DNA of 27,890 bases from Chara braunii (Eukaryota > Streptophyta > Charophyceae > Charales > Characeae): NCBI GenBank assembly GCA_003427395.1, contig BFEA01000120.1, positions 948,146-976,035 of the forward strand, written 5' to 3'. The first letter of the stretch is position 1; each line of letters opens with the position of its first letter. Shown piece by piece: positions 8,610 through 19,644 of this stretch. Position numbers and translations under genes: made by a program. The notes under the pieces were generated by a model. The model saw only the letters and a list, made by a program, of their open reading frames with translations, was not told the DNA's origin and made no database searches.

Positions 8610-10060
8610 AGCAATAAACAAGGGCGGGAAGGAGGCAGGGAAGAGTCTTAACGTCTATCTAATCCGAAAAATATCTTTGAACTTCGAAGAGCGCTGTCGG
8701 TGCAGATACCCTTACAAGGGTACTCGCACTGGGTTTTTATAGTTGACAGAGGAATGGGTCGATCTATAATTTATGGGAAGACTGCGCGAGTTGCGGCGGC
8801 CGCGCGGACTAAAGATTCGGCAGTAACATCTAGGATTAGAAAGTGTGTGGGCGCGCAAGTTCGAGATGCGCGTGATATTTATCTCTTTTGATCGCAGTAG
8901 AAGGCGTGGCGTGTTTTGTTCGTCGACGTGCTCTATCATAACATGTCATTTTTATTTTGATTAAACTGATTAAATCATGAGCGCTTTTCTCTAGTTCCGC
9001 GTGGTACGGTGGACGGTTCAATGAGCTTGTAGGGACTTACGCGGAAAATTCAGATGATGGGACCTGATGGATTTCGCTAACGATGGGTAGCCACGGCGAG
9101 GCCGATAGGCCGACGTGAGTTCTGGGTGGTCCTCTGTGCAAGTGTGGGTCGAGAAGTGGCAAAGGGCGTTTTCCTTGGCCCCAAGGGTCGTGCGCTACCT
9201 CTTTATTAGGAGAGTCAGGTCTGCTGGTACCAGGCTTGGGCTTAGCCCTATAGGTTATAACATCGGACTGGTATGCAGCAGGGGCAGGGATCGAGGGCGA
9301 CAAGTATTGGCGCAACAGTTACAGCGGAGCGACGCGGAGAAGACCGAGGGGGTCGAGGGCCCGACGGGGCTATCCCCTTCGTTTTTGCTTTTGTTTATAG
9401 GGGGGGGGGGGGGGGGCGATCCGTAGGGCTCCCCGTTAGTTTCCCCGTTTTATTTTTATTAATTTTTTTTTTTTCTTCTTTTGTTTATTTTTGTCTTACT
9501 CGCGTCCCGTTCTTGGACGCGATGCCGGGCCTGAGGGCAGGGTCACGTGGAATGTGTTGTATTCACGGGATTGCCACGAGTGCAATTACAAACTGTTTCC
9601 TTAGCAGCGTCGAGGGGGCTGAGCGTGTTGAGGGAGAGAGAGTATCCGACTACATTCCGATAGAGGGGCTCATTTTGAAGTTCTGCTTATTCAGAAGCCT
9701 GGAACAGCGAGCGAGTGGCTAGACATAAGACTTGCCAGCGGCTGGAGAGTTGTTTACAAACAGATTGAGGGTGTGAGGAGTCCACCGCGAAGTTGAGGGA
9801 TTACCTGTTGGTCAGGGGCTGCTGATGCAGAGGCTGTTGAACGGCAGTTTGGTAACGATTGTACTCAGACCCTGGCTGTGTTTCTGCTGCAATAGTTGTG
9901 GAACTTACTGCAAACCGTTGGGCCGGTGTTGGTACGACTGTGCTAACTGCTGTGTGTTGCTACGTTGCTGCGTTCGCTGCGTATCCGCTACACTTCGTGG
10001 CACAATTTACTGAATGACTGTATACTTCGAAATGGTGCACTTGGGTGTGCGCTGTTGGAG
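8610..10060. other. GC-richer region, no supported gene
   Basis: Short open frames (such as 9,115-9,426 and 9,273-9,722) run through a 17-base G tract at 9,400-9,416 and a T-rich tract after 9,460. No domain was recognised and no LTR boundaries could be set. The composition differs from the AT-rich sequence to its left. Confidence 0.4.
9400..9416. repeat. 17-base G homopolymer
   Basis: An uninterrupted run of 17 G preceded by T-rich sequence. It may form G-quadruplex structure and is also a place where base calls are unreliable. Confidence 0.95.
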
Positions 10061-10071
10061 TACGGTTGTCT

Positions 10072-10199
10072 AGGAGGAGGAGGAGGATGTCGAGGAGGAG
10101 GAGGAAGATTAGGAGGAGGAGGAGGAGGAGGATGTCGAGGAGGAGGAGGAGGAGGAGGAGGAGGATGTCGGGGAGGAGGAGGAGGTCGTGGAGGCGGGT
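10072..10199 (+). repeat. (GGA)n purine tract with GATGTCG spacers
   Basis: Blocks of AGG/GGA are punctuated three times by GGATGTCG, giving a variable minisatellite on top of the trinucleotide. In one frame it encodes a run of Gly with CR inserts. I regard that frame (9,965-10,201) as a by-product of the repeat. The strong strand asymmetry (nearly all purine) makes triplex or G-quadruplex formation possible. Confidence 0.9.
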
Positions 10200-10300
10200 G
10201 AAGTGGGAAGAGGAGAGAGACCTCACCTGGAGGAGACCGGGTGCAGACAGTAGCGGCAACAGCGGCAGTGGTGGCAAAGTCTCCAGCGGCAGCGGGTGGA

Positions 10301-10388
10301 GTAACTGATTAGACCTCGGGGGAAAGCTGCTGCTGCGACGCTAAGTAACTGATTAGACCCCGGGGGAAGGCTGTTGCTGCAGGTGGGG
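10301..10388 (+). repeat. 44-bp tandem duplication
   Basis: Two copies start with GTAACTGATTAGACC, continue with a C/T variant and GGGGGAA.GCTG, and end with TTGCTGC or TGCTGCGACG. The period is 44 bp (10,301 and 10,345). It sits just outside the left end of the giant palindrome. Confidence 0.85.
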
Positions 10389-11037
10389 TGGAGTGGTGGC
10401 AAACAGGGTTACTGCGGTAATCCGGGACTCTGTCAGGCGGGTTAGTTCCAACAGTTTAGCTTGGGAGTTGCACGTCCGTGCTGACAAGCTGCTACTTGGT
10501 CGCTATTGCGGGGCCCTCAGGCGCTGAAGGTATCAAAGCCCTCTCCTGCGAGCATTAGAGCATCCCCCTAGGATCTGAGAGTCTAAAAATCCTTCTCCTT
10601 CTGCCCTTCTGACTCTAAGTCTAGTCTCTTGGTGCTGAGAGGAAGGCGGCAGGGGGGATTGCAACCCGTAATCCGCGCCAAGGCCTCTGTGGGAGGTTGC
10701 CCCACCGATTGCGGGAGCTCTGCCGGAACTCAGGAGGAGTTATGGAGGTAGGGAACTGACAGGTAACCATTGTCTTCTCTCTATGAACCCTGTTATAACC
10801 CTTATCTGTACTGCCCATTGCATCGCCGACTGAATATATGGAGTGAAGCCCTACTCTATTTCTGGTTTGACTTTCGGGACATTAAGCCATATTAAGTAAC
10901 TGAATGATTGTGAAGTTCCAGTTTCAATTTTGTTGAGTGTATGAAGTCAGATCGTTAAAAGGAACTGTATTTGGAAAAGGCAGGACAATGGGATGGTTCG
11001 CATTATGATTGACTGGGTCATTAAGTCTGAGGAGTCC

Positions 11038-11960
11038 TCATAAGTTTGGGGAACCCCAACGCTTTGTTTTATTTTGGTTTTGCATGGAGAAGTCAAACCC
11101 TTCTATAAGTTTAGGGGGGTTGATTACTCTGGAGGCTGGGATGTCCCCATAAGTTTGGAGAGACCTAGTGTTGTGGTCTGCATGGAGGGTCTGGCTGTTC
11201 TATAAGTTTAGGTGGCCTGGCCGCTCTGACCTATGAGGGGTTTGATTGTGCATGATTTTTGGGGACTCGGGGCATTCAATAAGTTTTGGTGCCTTGGGTT
11301 GCCTTGTTTTCACTGGGGTTTTATCTGTTTCTTTGGTTTTTGAACGAGGAGGTCTGAGTTGTTCTATAAGTTTAGGTGGCTCAGCCTTATTCCTTCTATT
11401 TATTATGAAGAAATAACCTTGGCAAAGGGGCAGATCCTTCTGTAAGTTCAGGGGGTTTGACTCGATGCCACACACATGATGATTCAGAGAGAAATAAAAT
11501 TGGCAGAGAGTTAGATCCTTTCGTAAGTTCAGGGGGTCTGGCTCAAAGCCTCGCACATGCTGGAACCCAATGATTATAACTTGGCTATACTTTACTACTA
11601 CTCTATCTAAGAACGAGCTAATCCGACTGTTCTATAAGTTTAGGTGGTCTGACTATAGATGTATCACAACTTAAAGAGAGTATAACTGAGAATAAAATTG
11701 GTGGTAAACTGGGGCAGACCGAGCTTAAGTTAGCTCCGTCATATGCAACCTTAGAAGACAAAGGTGAAGACAAGTATATATAACTTGGATACTTTAAACA
11801 GTTCAGGGCGACTAGAGTGGTCTAGTCATGTGCCTAGAGAAGAGAAAAGTAGTTGTGCCCCCTGTTTGTGTATATTTGGCCAAGTTAAAACGCTCTATAA
11901 GTTTAGGTATTCTGACTCTAGGCTTGGCTCAGTTGGGCACGCTCTGTAGGTTAAGGCGGT
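11038..11960 (+). repeat. irregular array of ~20-bp motif, left arm
   Basis: A motif close to TATAAGTTTAGGTGGTCTGA recurs at about 11,041, 11,103, 11,149, 11,201, 11,279, 11,365, 11,441, 11,522, 11,632, 11,894 and 11,943. Spacing is 45-110 bp, with one longer gap. Between copies the sequence is unrelated, so this is motif repetition more than a true tandem satellite. The right arm has the reverse complement array at 19,645-20,870. Confidence 0.8.
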
Positions 11961-12239
11961 TTGGCCTATGCCTTATGTAAAGATGTGTATAAAGGGTTAA
12001 ATCATTGATAGATCATGAACTATTGTTTGTTCGGGTTGACTTGGGACTGGTGAGAGTACTTACCTTTGTGGTCTGACTTGCATGTGACTGAGTGAGGCCA
12101 CTACTTAGTCTGAGTTTCAGGTTGATAGATAGTTGCTTTAGTTGCTCGTCACGTGCTGGAGCCATAGGAGTTAGTGTCAATTCCTGCATTTTCTGTAATA
12201 ACTTTTTTTACTTAGGTCAATTCTTGCATTTTCTGAGAT

Positions 12240-12840
12240 ATTTTCTTATACTTGGTTTTGTATAAATCTTGGCAAACTACTTTCTCTACGGGGAGCGGTG
12301 CCGAAATTTTTACAAAATCCAAGAAGTTAGTCAAATTTTGACTTGTTAAAAGTTCAATTCGTCTTTTCCTATATCTGACTTAGTTAAAATCTGGGAAGTC
12401 TCCTTTTTTAAAGGAGTGCTGCCCAAATTTTTGCTAATTCAGGGAGTTAGACAAAATTGAACTTTGAGAAGTCAAAGTTACTTTCAAACTCTGGACTTAG
12501 CCTTGTATAAATTTTGGAATAGCAGTTTTCTAAAGGGATTGCTGCCGAAATTTCTGCAAAACTAAGGAGTTGGTTAAATCTTGTCTAAGTTGAACTTAAG
12601 TCGTTTTTTCAGTTCATATCTGACTTAATGTAAATCTGGGAAGTCTCGCTTTCTAAAGGGAGTGCTGCCCAAATTTTTACTAATTCAGGGAGTTAGACAA
12701 AATTGGACTTTCCAAAATTAAAGTTTATTTCTGCTTTCATATTTGGATTTGTAAAAATTATGGGAAGGCACTTTCCCTACGGGAAGTGCTGCCGAAATTT
12801 TCTGAGTTTAAGGAGATCGATTACATTTTGACAGGTGGTG
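12240..12840 (+). repeat. 123-bp tandem repeat with alternating A/B units
   Basis: Five units are phased by CCGAAATTT or CCCAAATTT at 12,301, 12,422, 12,545, 12,668 and 12,792 (periods 121-124). Units alternate: type A (first, third, fifth) has CCGAAA, preceded by TGTAAAAAT or TATAAAT.TT-like sequence. Type B (second, fourth) has CCCAAATTTTT and TAATTCAGGGAGTTAGACAA. The alternation gives a dimer period of about 246 bp. The last unit contains a hairpin, GGCACTTTCCC/GGGAAGTGCTGCC. The right arm holds only about two related units near 19,100-19,260. Confidence 0.8.
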
Positions 12841-13475
12841 ATTTTGATGGTCCACTCTGAGTGAGGGCGGTTTGACCATGTTGTTTAGAGATAGGCTTAG
12901 GTATAGTTAACTTAGATGATTTGGATAAGATCACGGTATGGAGATTGTCCTCCATGAGCTTATAGGTTCAGCCTGGGACATTGACCTGTCATGTGTTACA
13001 TACCCTCTTGATCGTTTGATTCAAGATCCGGACTAGATTCAGCTTGATCCCTTGAGGATCATCATCTGTTATCACTGATAACAGGTCCGTTGCCGATTCG
13101 TCGGTCTACGACTAAATTCCAACTCACTCTCCACACTCAACCTAAAAGACTTTAGCCCTGGCGATTTCATTGTTTCATTAAGGTTTCACCCAGACTTTTA
13201 TTGAATGACCATTTAACAAAGGTACTGAGTATTTAATTAAGGTTGGTTGGATAAGAGGTTGGGGCTGCATGGTTAAAGCGAGGGGTATGAGTGTCGAAGA
13301 TGGTTGGGGTTGACTCCGTGTAGTGCATGGGCTGTTGATTGACTCGTTGATGTGATTGTAGGTATGTGCTGTGAATCAGATTCTGGATTTGGTTGCCTGC
13401 GATCATATACATACGTATGGTTGTGAGGAACCCCAATGAGACTGTGAGAAGTGATCGTCACATACTTTGCCCTTT

Positions 13476-13498
13476 TATATATATATATATATATATAG
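13476..13498. repeat. (AT)n microsatellite
   Basis: A short pure AT run in the left arm. Its position does not correspond to the longer AT run of the right arm (20,482-20,522), so the two arose separately. Confidence 0.95.
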
Positions 13499-14769
13499 AT
13501 ATGTGGGTGTACTTGGGTTGAATGTCTGCATGAGCAAGGGGGCCCCATACTAAGAGCCTACTCAGAGGTTAGGATTGAGAGGCATAGGGAAGACCCTTCC
13601 TTTTATTTATTTTGTTTCTTGGGGATTTTCTTAGTCGGACGTTGATCCTAGGCCGGGATTCAAGAACCTTGTCCAAGACATCCCAAGCCTTAGGCTCTGC
13701 AAGGGAAGGGTTTCCCCTTGCGCAAAGCCTATTCGCATTGCCCGTCGAGGCACCCCACCCTCAAGGCGGAAATATCGCGAGTGCCGAACGACGTGTCCTT
13801 CAGCCGTTCGTGTGGGGTAACCCCTCAAGATATATTCCTTCAGCCATTCAATATCGCGAGGCCGAAGCCGTGATTACCACGTAGGGTTGGCATCGTTGGT
13901 TGGTATGAGACTGACCCGCAGCTGTGCGGCTTTATATTAGAATCCCGCGCGTGACATTTCGCCGCCCTAGAGTTTAAACGTTATAGGATCAAAAGGGACC
14001 CGCATACACGCGCGAACGCTTGGGATTACTATAGGCCGCTGACACTACCCAAAAAGGAAAGAGTATCCCAAGGCTTTGTTTTCTCTTGAGATAAAGGGGA
14101 CCTTCGGTCTATTTGTGTTTTTTAAGATTTATAGTTGGACGTTGTAGTCCGTGGCAGCCGTCAAAGTCAAACCCCTTGACTTTTGCCCAGGCCTGGAGTA
14201 AGACTCATCTCCAGGGCCGCAAGAAACGACTGCCACCACAAGTATGGACCTGTGTACCACCCGCTCTGCATAGAGTACAGAAGAGGGTGTGTGGTCTTCA
14301 ACCTCGCTTGGCGGTTGTCCAGCGTCGAGAGATTAACCCTCAAGGCGCGTGTCAGCTGACACTTGAGTGTCGAATGCGACCCTCGGGATCAACGAGGACC
14401 CCATAAGTATGGGCACTACATGGTACGCCATCATTGCGATCGCTTGTGTACGATTGCATCGTTAGTCGATATGAGTTAGCCCTGCGTCCGCGCGGTTTTA
14501 CATCAAGACTCGCGCGCGACGCCTGTCCGATTTCCGCGTTGGAAAGTTATGGGATGGCTACCGAGGGGCTAGGAGCGTTGTCGCGTTGTTTGTGTTGCTT
14601 CGTTTCGTATATGTGTTGTTTTGTGTATATGTGTGTTCGTAAAGTGGAGTGCGAGTGGTGTGTGGGATGCGTCCTAGTCGACCGACGACGAGCCGCGCTT
14701 GGGACTTCAGCCCCCCAAGATGTCGGTTCGTGTGCGGGTCCGATAGAGGCGTATTACTGCGCGCACCCC

Positions 14770-15165
14770 CTATGCTACTGCGAACGAGAAAACGCCCTCG
14801 GCTGGTCCACCTCTGAGATTACAACTGATTAGCCTTCGTACTGTGGACTGGTAGCTTGGCGGGGATACACCCACTGAAGGGAGATGACAACTCCCGTAAG
14901 GTGGAGGTAAGTCGTGCTTCGCGTAGGCCTTATCCTGTCGTAGGGGCTCGCGAGAGGTATGGCTGGCGCACACGGCCGGAGCGACTTGCGGAAGCTCCAT
15001 ATATATTTGCGATGAGGATCTAGACCAACTCCTGCGTGATGTGGCCAGAAGGGTCCCGCGCTGCCCTGGTGCGGTGCCGGACCGATGCGCTCGACAGCCC
15101 AATGTGCCGACTCTTACCTGGTCGATAGGGAGGGGGAACGCATGTCGGATCTCAATTTTAAACAA
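14770..15165 (-). CDS. open frame in left arm with a counterpart in right arm
   Basis: A 131-codon frame running outward from the loop. It shares short blocks in the same reading frame with the frame at 16,222-16,830 of the right arm: CRAHRS near the start, SREPLRQD in the middle and FSFAVA versus FSFTVA at the end. The protein is Arg/Ser/Pro-rich and matches no family I know. Similarity of the proteins follows from similarity of the DNA. Whether the frame itself was selected cannot be judged by eye. Confidence 0.25.
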   Translation of the reverse strand: MFKIEIRHAFPLPIDQVRVGTLGCRAHRSGTAPGQRGTLLATSRRSWSRSSSQIYMELPQVAPAVCASHTSREPLRQDKAYAKHDLPPPYGSCHLPSVGVSPPSYQSTVRRLISCNLRGGPAEGVFSFAVA

Positions 15166-16390
15166 GGGACCGATGACGTTTGTCGCAAAACTCGGGATTC
15201 GAGTCAGAGAGTCACAACCTTACTACTTTTTCTTTTATTTTTTCCTCGCAACGCATCTGATAGTTGAACCCTTGGGCTTGAAAGCGCTATGTGCACTGAT
15301 AATCACTATAGAAGGTGTAAGGCGAAAGATGAGCAACTGTCGGCCATGAGACGACAATCAACTCGTTGAAGGATAGCACGACAGAGTAACAAAGGAAATT
15401 GGTATCTACATTCAAAAAACCAACATTAACAAATCCTTAGCACTGTGCTTCGGAGGGGAAGTGGTCGGGGTCGCCGATCTTGGTGACAACTTATCGTACG
15501 TCCCACTCGCAGACACTCGTCATATGGTCATTGTATGAGAATAATCATGGTCGGGGAGGTTCGAGAAGTTGACGCCCCGAGGGCTTTGTTGACTTAGTCC
15601 ACATAGCAGATATACATGCATCTACCGTTCACAAAACATATCAAATTCCGTCAACTTAGTGATTCGCCTCCGCGTTGGACATGAAGCAGGGCGTCGTGAC
15701 TTTCGTACCTGACGTTCGAGCATGGCGTGGAAGCACCTAGGAAACTAATGGATGAGTTTCGGAAATAGTTTCCTAAACAATTAATAATGGTCTCTTTAGA
15801 AAGAAGTAAGTAATATAAAAAATGTCATAAGTAACTTCAACAAAAATACATGGGTCGGTGCATAAAATAGGCATTCCTTCAAAGCAACAAGAAAAGCAAA
15901 AATCTTCACGAATGGAGCAGCTTTAGGGGATGCCGATTCAAAAACTCTTCAATCACTCAACGAAGGTTATCCATTCAAATAGATGAGAATAGAGCGATTG
16001 GAGGTTAGTTGGAGCGCCTCACATTAGCGATCAACAGAACTGTTGTGACCCTTCTCGTCACACTTTTTCGTAGAAGTGGACGATCGTGGCTAGAAGTAGT
16101 TAGCTTCGTTCATGAAAAATACGAAAGAGCCTTTCGTTAAAAATAAAAAACACCACATTTATCACATCCTGATCTGTACAAAAAAATTATTTGGCCTTAG
16201 TAGCGTACATCATCGATTTTTATGTTTGGACGATCCTCACCCGATGAGATCTTGACAACGGAAAAACAAGATGATGGGGGCTACTTAAAAACATACTCAC
16301 ACATACGTGATTATGCATTAATTTATACATTTATAGAGAAGGAGGGTGGAGAGGATAATATACACATGCTTAAGCCACGGGAGACAAAAC
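15111..16390. other. loop of the giant palindrome
   Basis: About 1.3 kb of sequence that does not pair across the axis. It has no recognised coding region. Part of it (15,468-15,640) is a diverged direct repeat of 5,395-5,575. Most of the loop after 15,750 is AT-rich. Confidence 0.6.
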
Positions 16391-16830
16391 GAACATTTCG
16401 TTGTCGAGCGCATCGGTCCCGCAGAGGGACCCTCTCGTCCTCGTCAAGCAAGATTTTGCAGGACTTCATCGTAGAGTGTTTTACCGCTCAGGCCGAGTGC
16501 GTCAGCCGTGCCTCTCGTGAACCCCTACGACAGGATCAGGCCACGCGAGGTACAACTTACCTCCACCCGTGGGAGCTGTCACCATCCCTTAGGTGGGCGT
16601 ATCCCCGCCGAGCTACTGAACCACATGCGAATTTTTTTTGTGCGCAATCGTGGAGGTGGTCCGACCAAGGGCGTTTCTCGTTCACTGTAGCAGAGGGGGT
16701 ATCCACGGTTAACACCAAAATCGAACCCGTGCGAGAATCGTCGTCCGAGGCGTTGATCTCTCGAGAGCGACCTTACACCAGTCGACCAGGACGATCTAAT
16801 TTAACCACGAGATACATCTCACAAAAATAA
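16222..16830 (+). CDS. open frame in right arm, counterpart of 14,770-15,165
   Basis: A 202-codon frame that begins in the loop and runs outward. Residues about 58-155 correspond to the left-arm frame (CRAHRS, SREPLRQD, FSFTVAEG). The remainder is unrecognised. A second shorter frame overlaps it. With two divergent arms keeping the same frame open it deserves a selection test, but there is no known domain and the frame may be fortuitous. Confidence 0.25.
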   Translation: MFGRSSPDEILTTEKQDDGGYLKTYSHIRDYALIYTFIEKEGGEDNIHMLKPRETKRTFRCRAHRSRRGTLSSSSSKILQDFIVECFTAQAECVSRASREPLRQDQATRGTTYLHPWELSPSLRWAYPRRATEPHANFFCAQSWRWSDQGRFSFTVAEGVSTVNTKIEPVRESSSEALISRERPYTSRPGRSNLTTRYISQK

Positions 16831-18214
16831 ATATTTGAACTTCACACGTAAATCAAGCCTAGTTTCTTTTCTACCTGTCTCGTAACTTTTATTGAAATGA
16901 AACGCACGGGCGTCAAACGCAAGACTTCGCATAGAATAGGACGTTGCTTAAACCACCGGTCCCCCTGACGTCTGAAACCTCGGGGGTACCTATAGCGCCG
17001 TTTCACAACGAGTACCGTTAGTACAGTGTGGAAAACTGGGCGTGCCTCAAAAATAGAATTTGCGTCAAAAATTAGAAATGCACGAAATCGGTGCGACGAA
17101 TATTTCACGGTAAAAATGATTTATTTTTTTTCTTTATATTTTTTCTTTAAAGATCACGACCTAATCGACGGACCCTCAAATTTCCAGACATTTTGATGAA
17201 TTCTTATGAGCATAAAAAATCGGCAAAGTTGCTGCTTGAAAATGGTGGGATTGGACCCGCTGGTGACATACGGTCACCGCCCCTCCATACAAACCGACCC
17301 TAACTTACAGGGCCTAAGGGGTTTTCAGCGGTGGGGGAGTGGTGGTTAACGAGTCTCCTTCATAATGACCACTCATGCGAAAGTACATGAACAGTCACTA
17401 TGATGGAGTACTATGTGGTGCCCATAAAAATGCGGTCCCATCTGAATCATAGGATCACTTCTGATGCTCAGACGTCTGTTGAAGCACGAGCTAAGAGGGT
17501 TAGACTTTTAGCGAGCACAAAGGCGGTATGAGCGCCGTGCCATCTCCTGCACCTTGCGGTACCCCAAAGGGTGTAGGGTAAGATGACGCCAAGGGCAAAA
17601 GATAATTTGGAGTGGTGGTGAGTTGTCTGGTGCACCACCAACAACACGGTAACCCTTTCACTCAAAACCTTATCGTTCAACCAAAATAACTTTAAAACAA
17701 GGCAAAACAAATCAAATTGTCGGATTCGCACAAATTGAGTAATGTTTACAAGCCTGACCTATCCGAAACTCGTGTGTGTATTGATTAAGGCAGTCGCACG
17801 TGAAGGAAAAGTCTAATCGCACGTTATTTTTTTTTGCGAGCGACTGTCCCATAATTTATTCTGCGTGAGACTTCAAGTGTAGTAAGCACTCGGAAACGCT
17901 TAAGAGAAACGTTCATGCGAGGGAAGGCATAATGTTCAGTTATGCGAATCTTCGGGAATATCTGTCATGACAACGCTTTATGCGTTACCCACAATTGCTC
18001 AACCCTCTACGGGGATCAGCGTTGAGTACGACACTTAAATGTCAGAGATGATGTATCGTGAAGGAAATCTTCTTCACGATATTGAACGACTGAAGGATAA
18101 GTTATTCGGTCCTCATGACGCTTCTGGCCTTTAGGCACAACGTTGTGGTAGGCAACTCGCATATACTCAGCGCATAGGGGAAACCCTTATGTGTCGAGCT
18201 AGAAGCTGGAATGT

Positions 18215-18341
18215 TATGGACAAGAACCTCGAATTCCGGTTATGGACTAACAAGAACCTCGAATTCCGGTTATGGACTAACAAGAACCTCGAATTCCGGT
18301 TATGGACTAACAAGAACCTCGAATTCCGGTTATGGACTAAC
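18215..18341 (+). repeat. 30-bp perfect tandem array, right arm only
   Basis: The unit TATGGACTAACAAGAACCTC followed by GAATTCCGGT is repeated three full times without a mismatch (18,241-18,330). A shortened unit (18,215-18,240) precedes and a partial one (18,331-18,341) follows. The matching place in the left arm (about 13,630-13,675) holds a single diverged copy. Perfect identity means the amplification is recent compared with the arm divergence. Confidence 0.95.
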
Positions 18342-19099
18342 ACCCGACTAAAATAATTCAAATAACAAAGACAGACTCAAGCATCATCGTGATGTTGCGA
18401 AGTTCATGCACTCACTTTTTCATTTAGCCATCATACCTACTCTAAACAAAGGTGGTCAAAAAAGTCAAACACAAGGTTGTGTGATATCTGATGATCACTC
18501 TCACAATAGTAATGTGACTTATCTATTCGTATTCACGCAGACAATCACCGAGCTTAACCCAAAAGATAACTTTTATGCATACCAGCGATCACACAAAGTT
18601 CAAAACAACAACATCACACACACTAAGAGAGTCAACTTTACCACTTTCTGTGAATCATTTCTTACCTTATGCACAAAAAATTCAACCACCTTTCCACCTT
18701 CCCACAATAAAGGTACTCAGTCTTTTTAAAGAATGACCATGTAAAAAGAAGTCAGGGTAAAATTCTTTATAAAAAAAAAAACATAATGGTTAAACCCTTA
18801 GGTTGAGATGCAGAAGCAGGTAAGTTGTGTCGCAACCGACTTGTTATCAAGGGATAAAAGAAGAATGTTCCTTTGTAGGATCATACCGAACGAATTAAGC
18901 CTTCAATTGAATTCGTAAACCTGTATCACAGTTCGTGTCAAAGGAGACCAAATACTACGTTTAAGATAGATGGAGAGCAAACACCACTTCATAGTCTGAC
19001 TCCTTTACTAACGTTTACCTAATCTCCCTCAAAAGTTATGGAAAACTTGGACATCACATCGCCAATGGCATTCCTAGCAGAAAATAATATTAATTTTAA

Positions 19100-19260
19100 A
19101 TTTTCACAAAATTTCAGCAATGCTTCATGTAGGAAAAATGTTTTGTTTTTTAGAATTTTCACATTCTAAAAAATAACTAACTCTTTTCAGGTTTGTAAAA
19201 CATTTGGCAGCTCTTCCAGTAGGAAAAGGAAGCTGCCAAAATTTATGGAAAGCTGAAAAT
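19100..19260 (-). repeat. two hairpin units related to the left-arm 123-bp repeat
   Basis: Two units about 90 bp apart (phased at 19,111 and 19,201) contain CA/GG-CAGC-, CAGTAGGAAAA and a following A/T-rich stretch. The second has the hairpin GGCAGCTCTTCC/GGAAGCTGCC (19,207-19,238). This corresponds in sequence and position to the left-arm hairpin repeat, so the hairpin predates the amplification. Confidence 0.6.
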
Positions 19261-19644
19261 ATAAAAGCAAAGTGCAACTATACCTTGGAGTAACTTTTAG
19301 ACACTTATTTAGCAGTGAAAACTAGCGACAGTCTACACGACCTATTTTTTTGAAGGCGAGATCCTGAGCTAACACTAGTGCTAACTCCTCGTAAGGTCAG
19401 ATCTATCTTATCCCAAACTTCCTTTCCCATCATCCATTCCAGTTTATCTGTGATTCCAACACTCGGCAAATATTTAAGCAACTAAAACTATTAAGAGATG
19501 CTCCAAACCGAGTGCCCCTCAATCAAACATGCATAATCAACATCTCTCTCTCAATCTCATATTAGCTTTAACCAAACAGTTCGTTAATCTCTCAAGTTTT
19601 TTAACCCTCTGTAAACCCGTTTTTCCTATGACATAGGATCAAAC

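Larger units (their letters stand above)
10455..15110 (+). repeat. left arm of giant imperfect palindrome
   Basis: This arm aligns, as reverse complement, with 16,390-21,420. Anchors in order are 10,505-10,530 with 21,340-21,365 (24 of 26), 10,637-10,670 with 21,201-21,234 (33 of 34), 13,836-13,856 with 18,077-18,097 (19 of 21), 14,400-14,445 with about 17,397-17,440, 14,926-14,946 with 16,522-16,542 (20 of 21), and 15,079-15,095 with 16,403-16,419 (17 of 17). All anchors are collinear. Between them similarity falls to perhaps 60-70% with indels. The arm holds its own tandem arrays (11.0-12.0 and 12.2-12.8 kb). No transposase or reverse transcriptase frame was found. Outer limits are approximate. 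Confidence 0.85.

Noticed and set aside
9965-10201. Gly/Cys-rich small protein
   Set aside because: The Gly run is a direct translation of the (GGA)n tract. The upstream part has no recognisable signal or domain.
10528-10545. GGTATCAAAGCC, resembling an LTR-retrotransposon primer-binding site for initiator tRNA-Met
   Set aside because: The match is partial, the right arm does not keep it, no LTR end (CA) precedes it, and no retroelement protein follows.
17235-17262. possible B box GGGTCCAATCCCACC on the minus strand
   Set aside because: No A box at suitable spacing and no tRNA-like stems could be found.
18167-18361. minus-strand frame with repeated LVHNRNSRFL
   Set aside because: It is only the 30-bp tandem array read in frame (period divisible by three). 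The left arm has no comparable frame.
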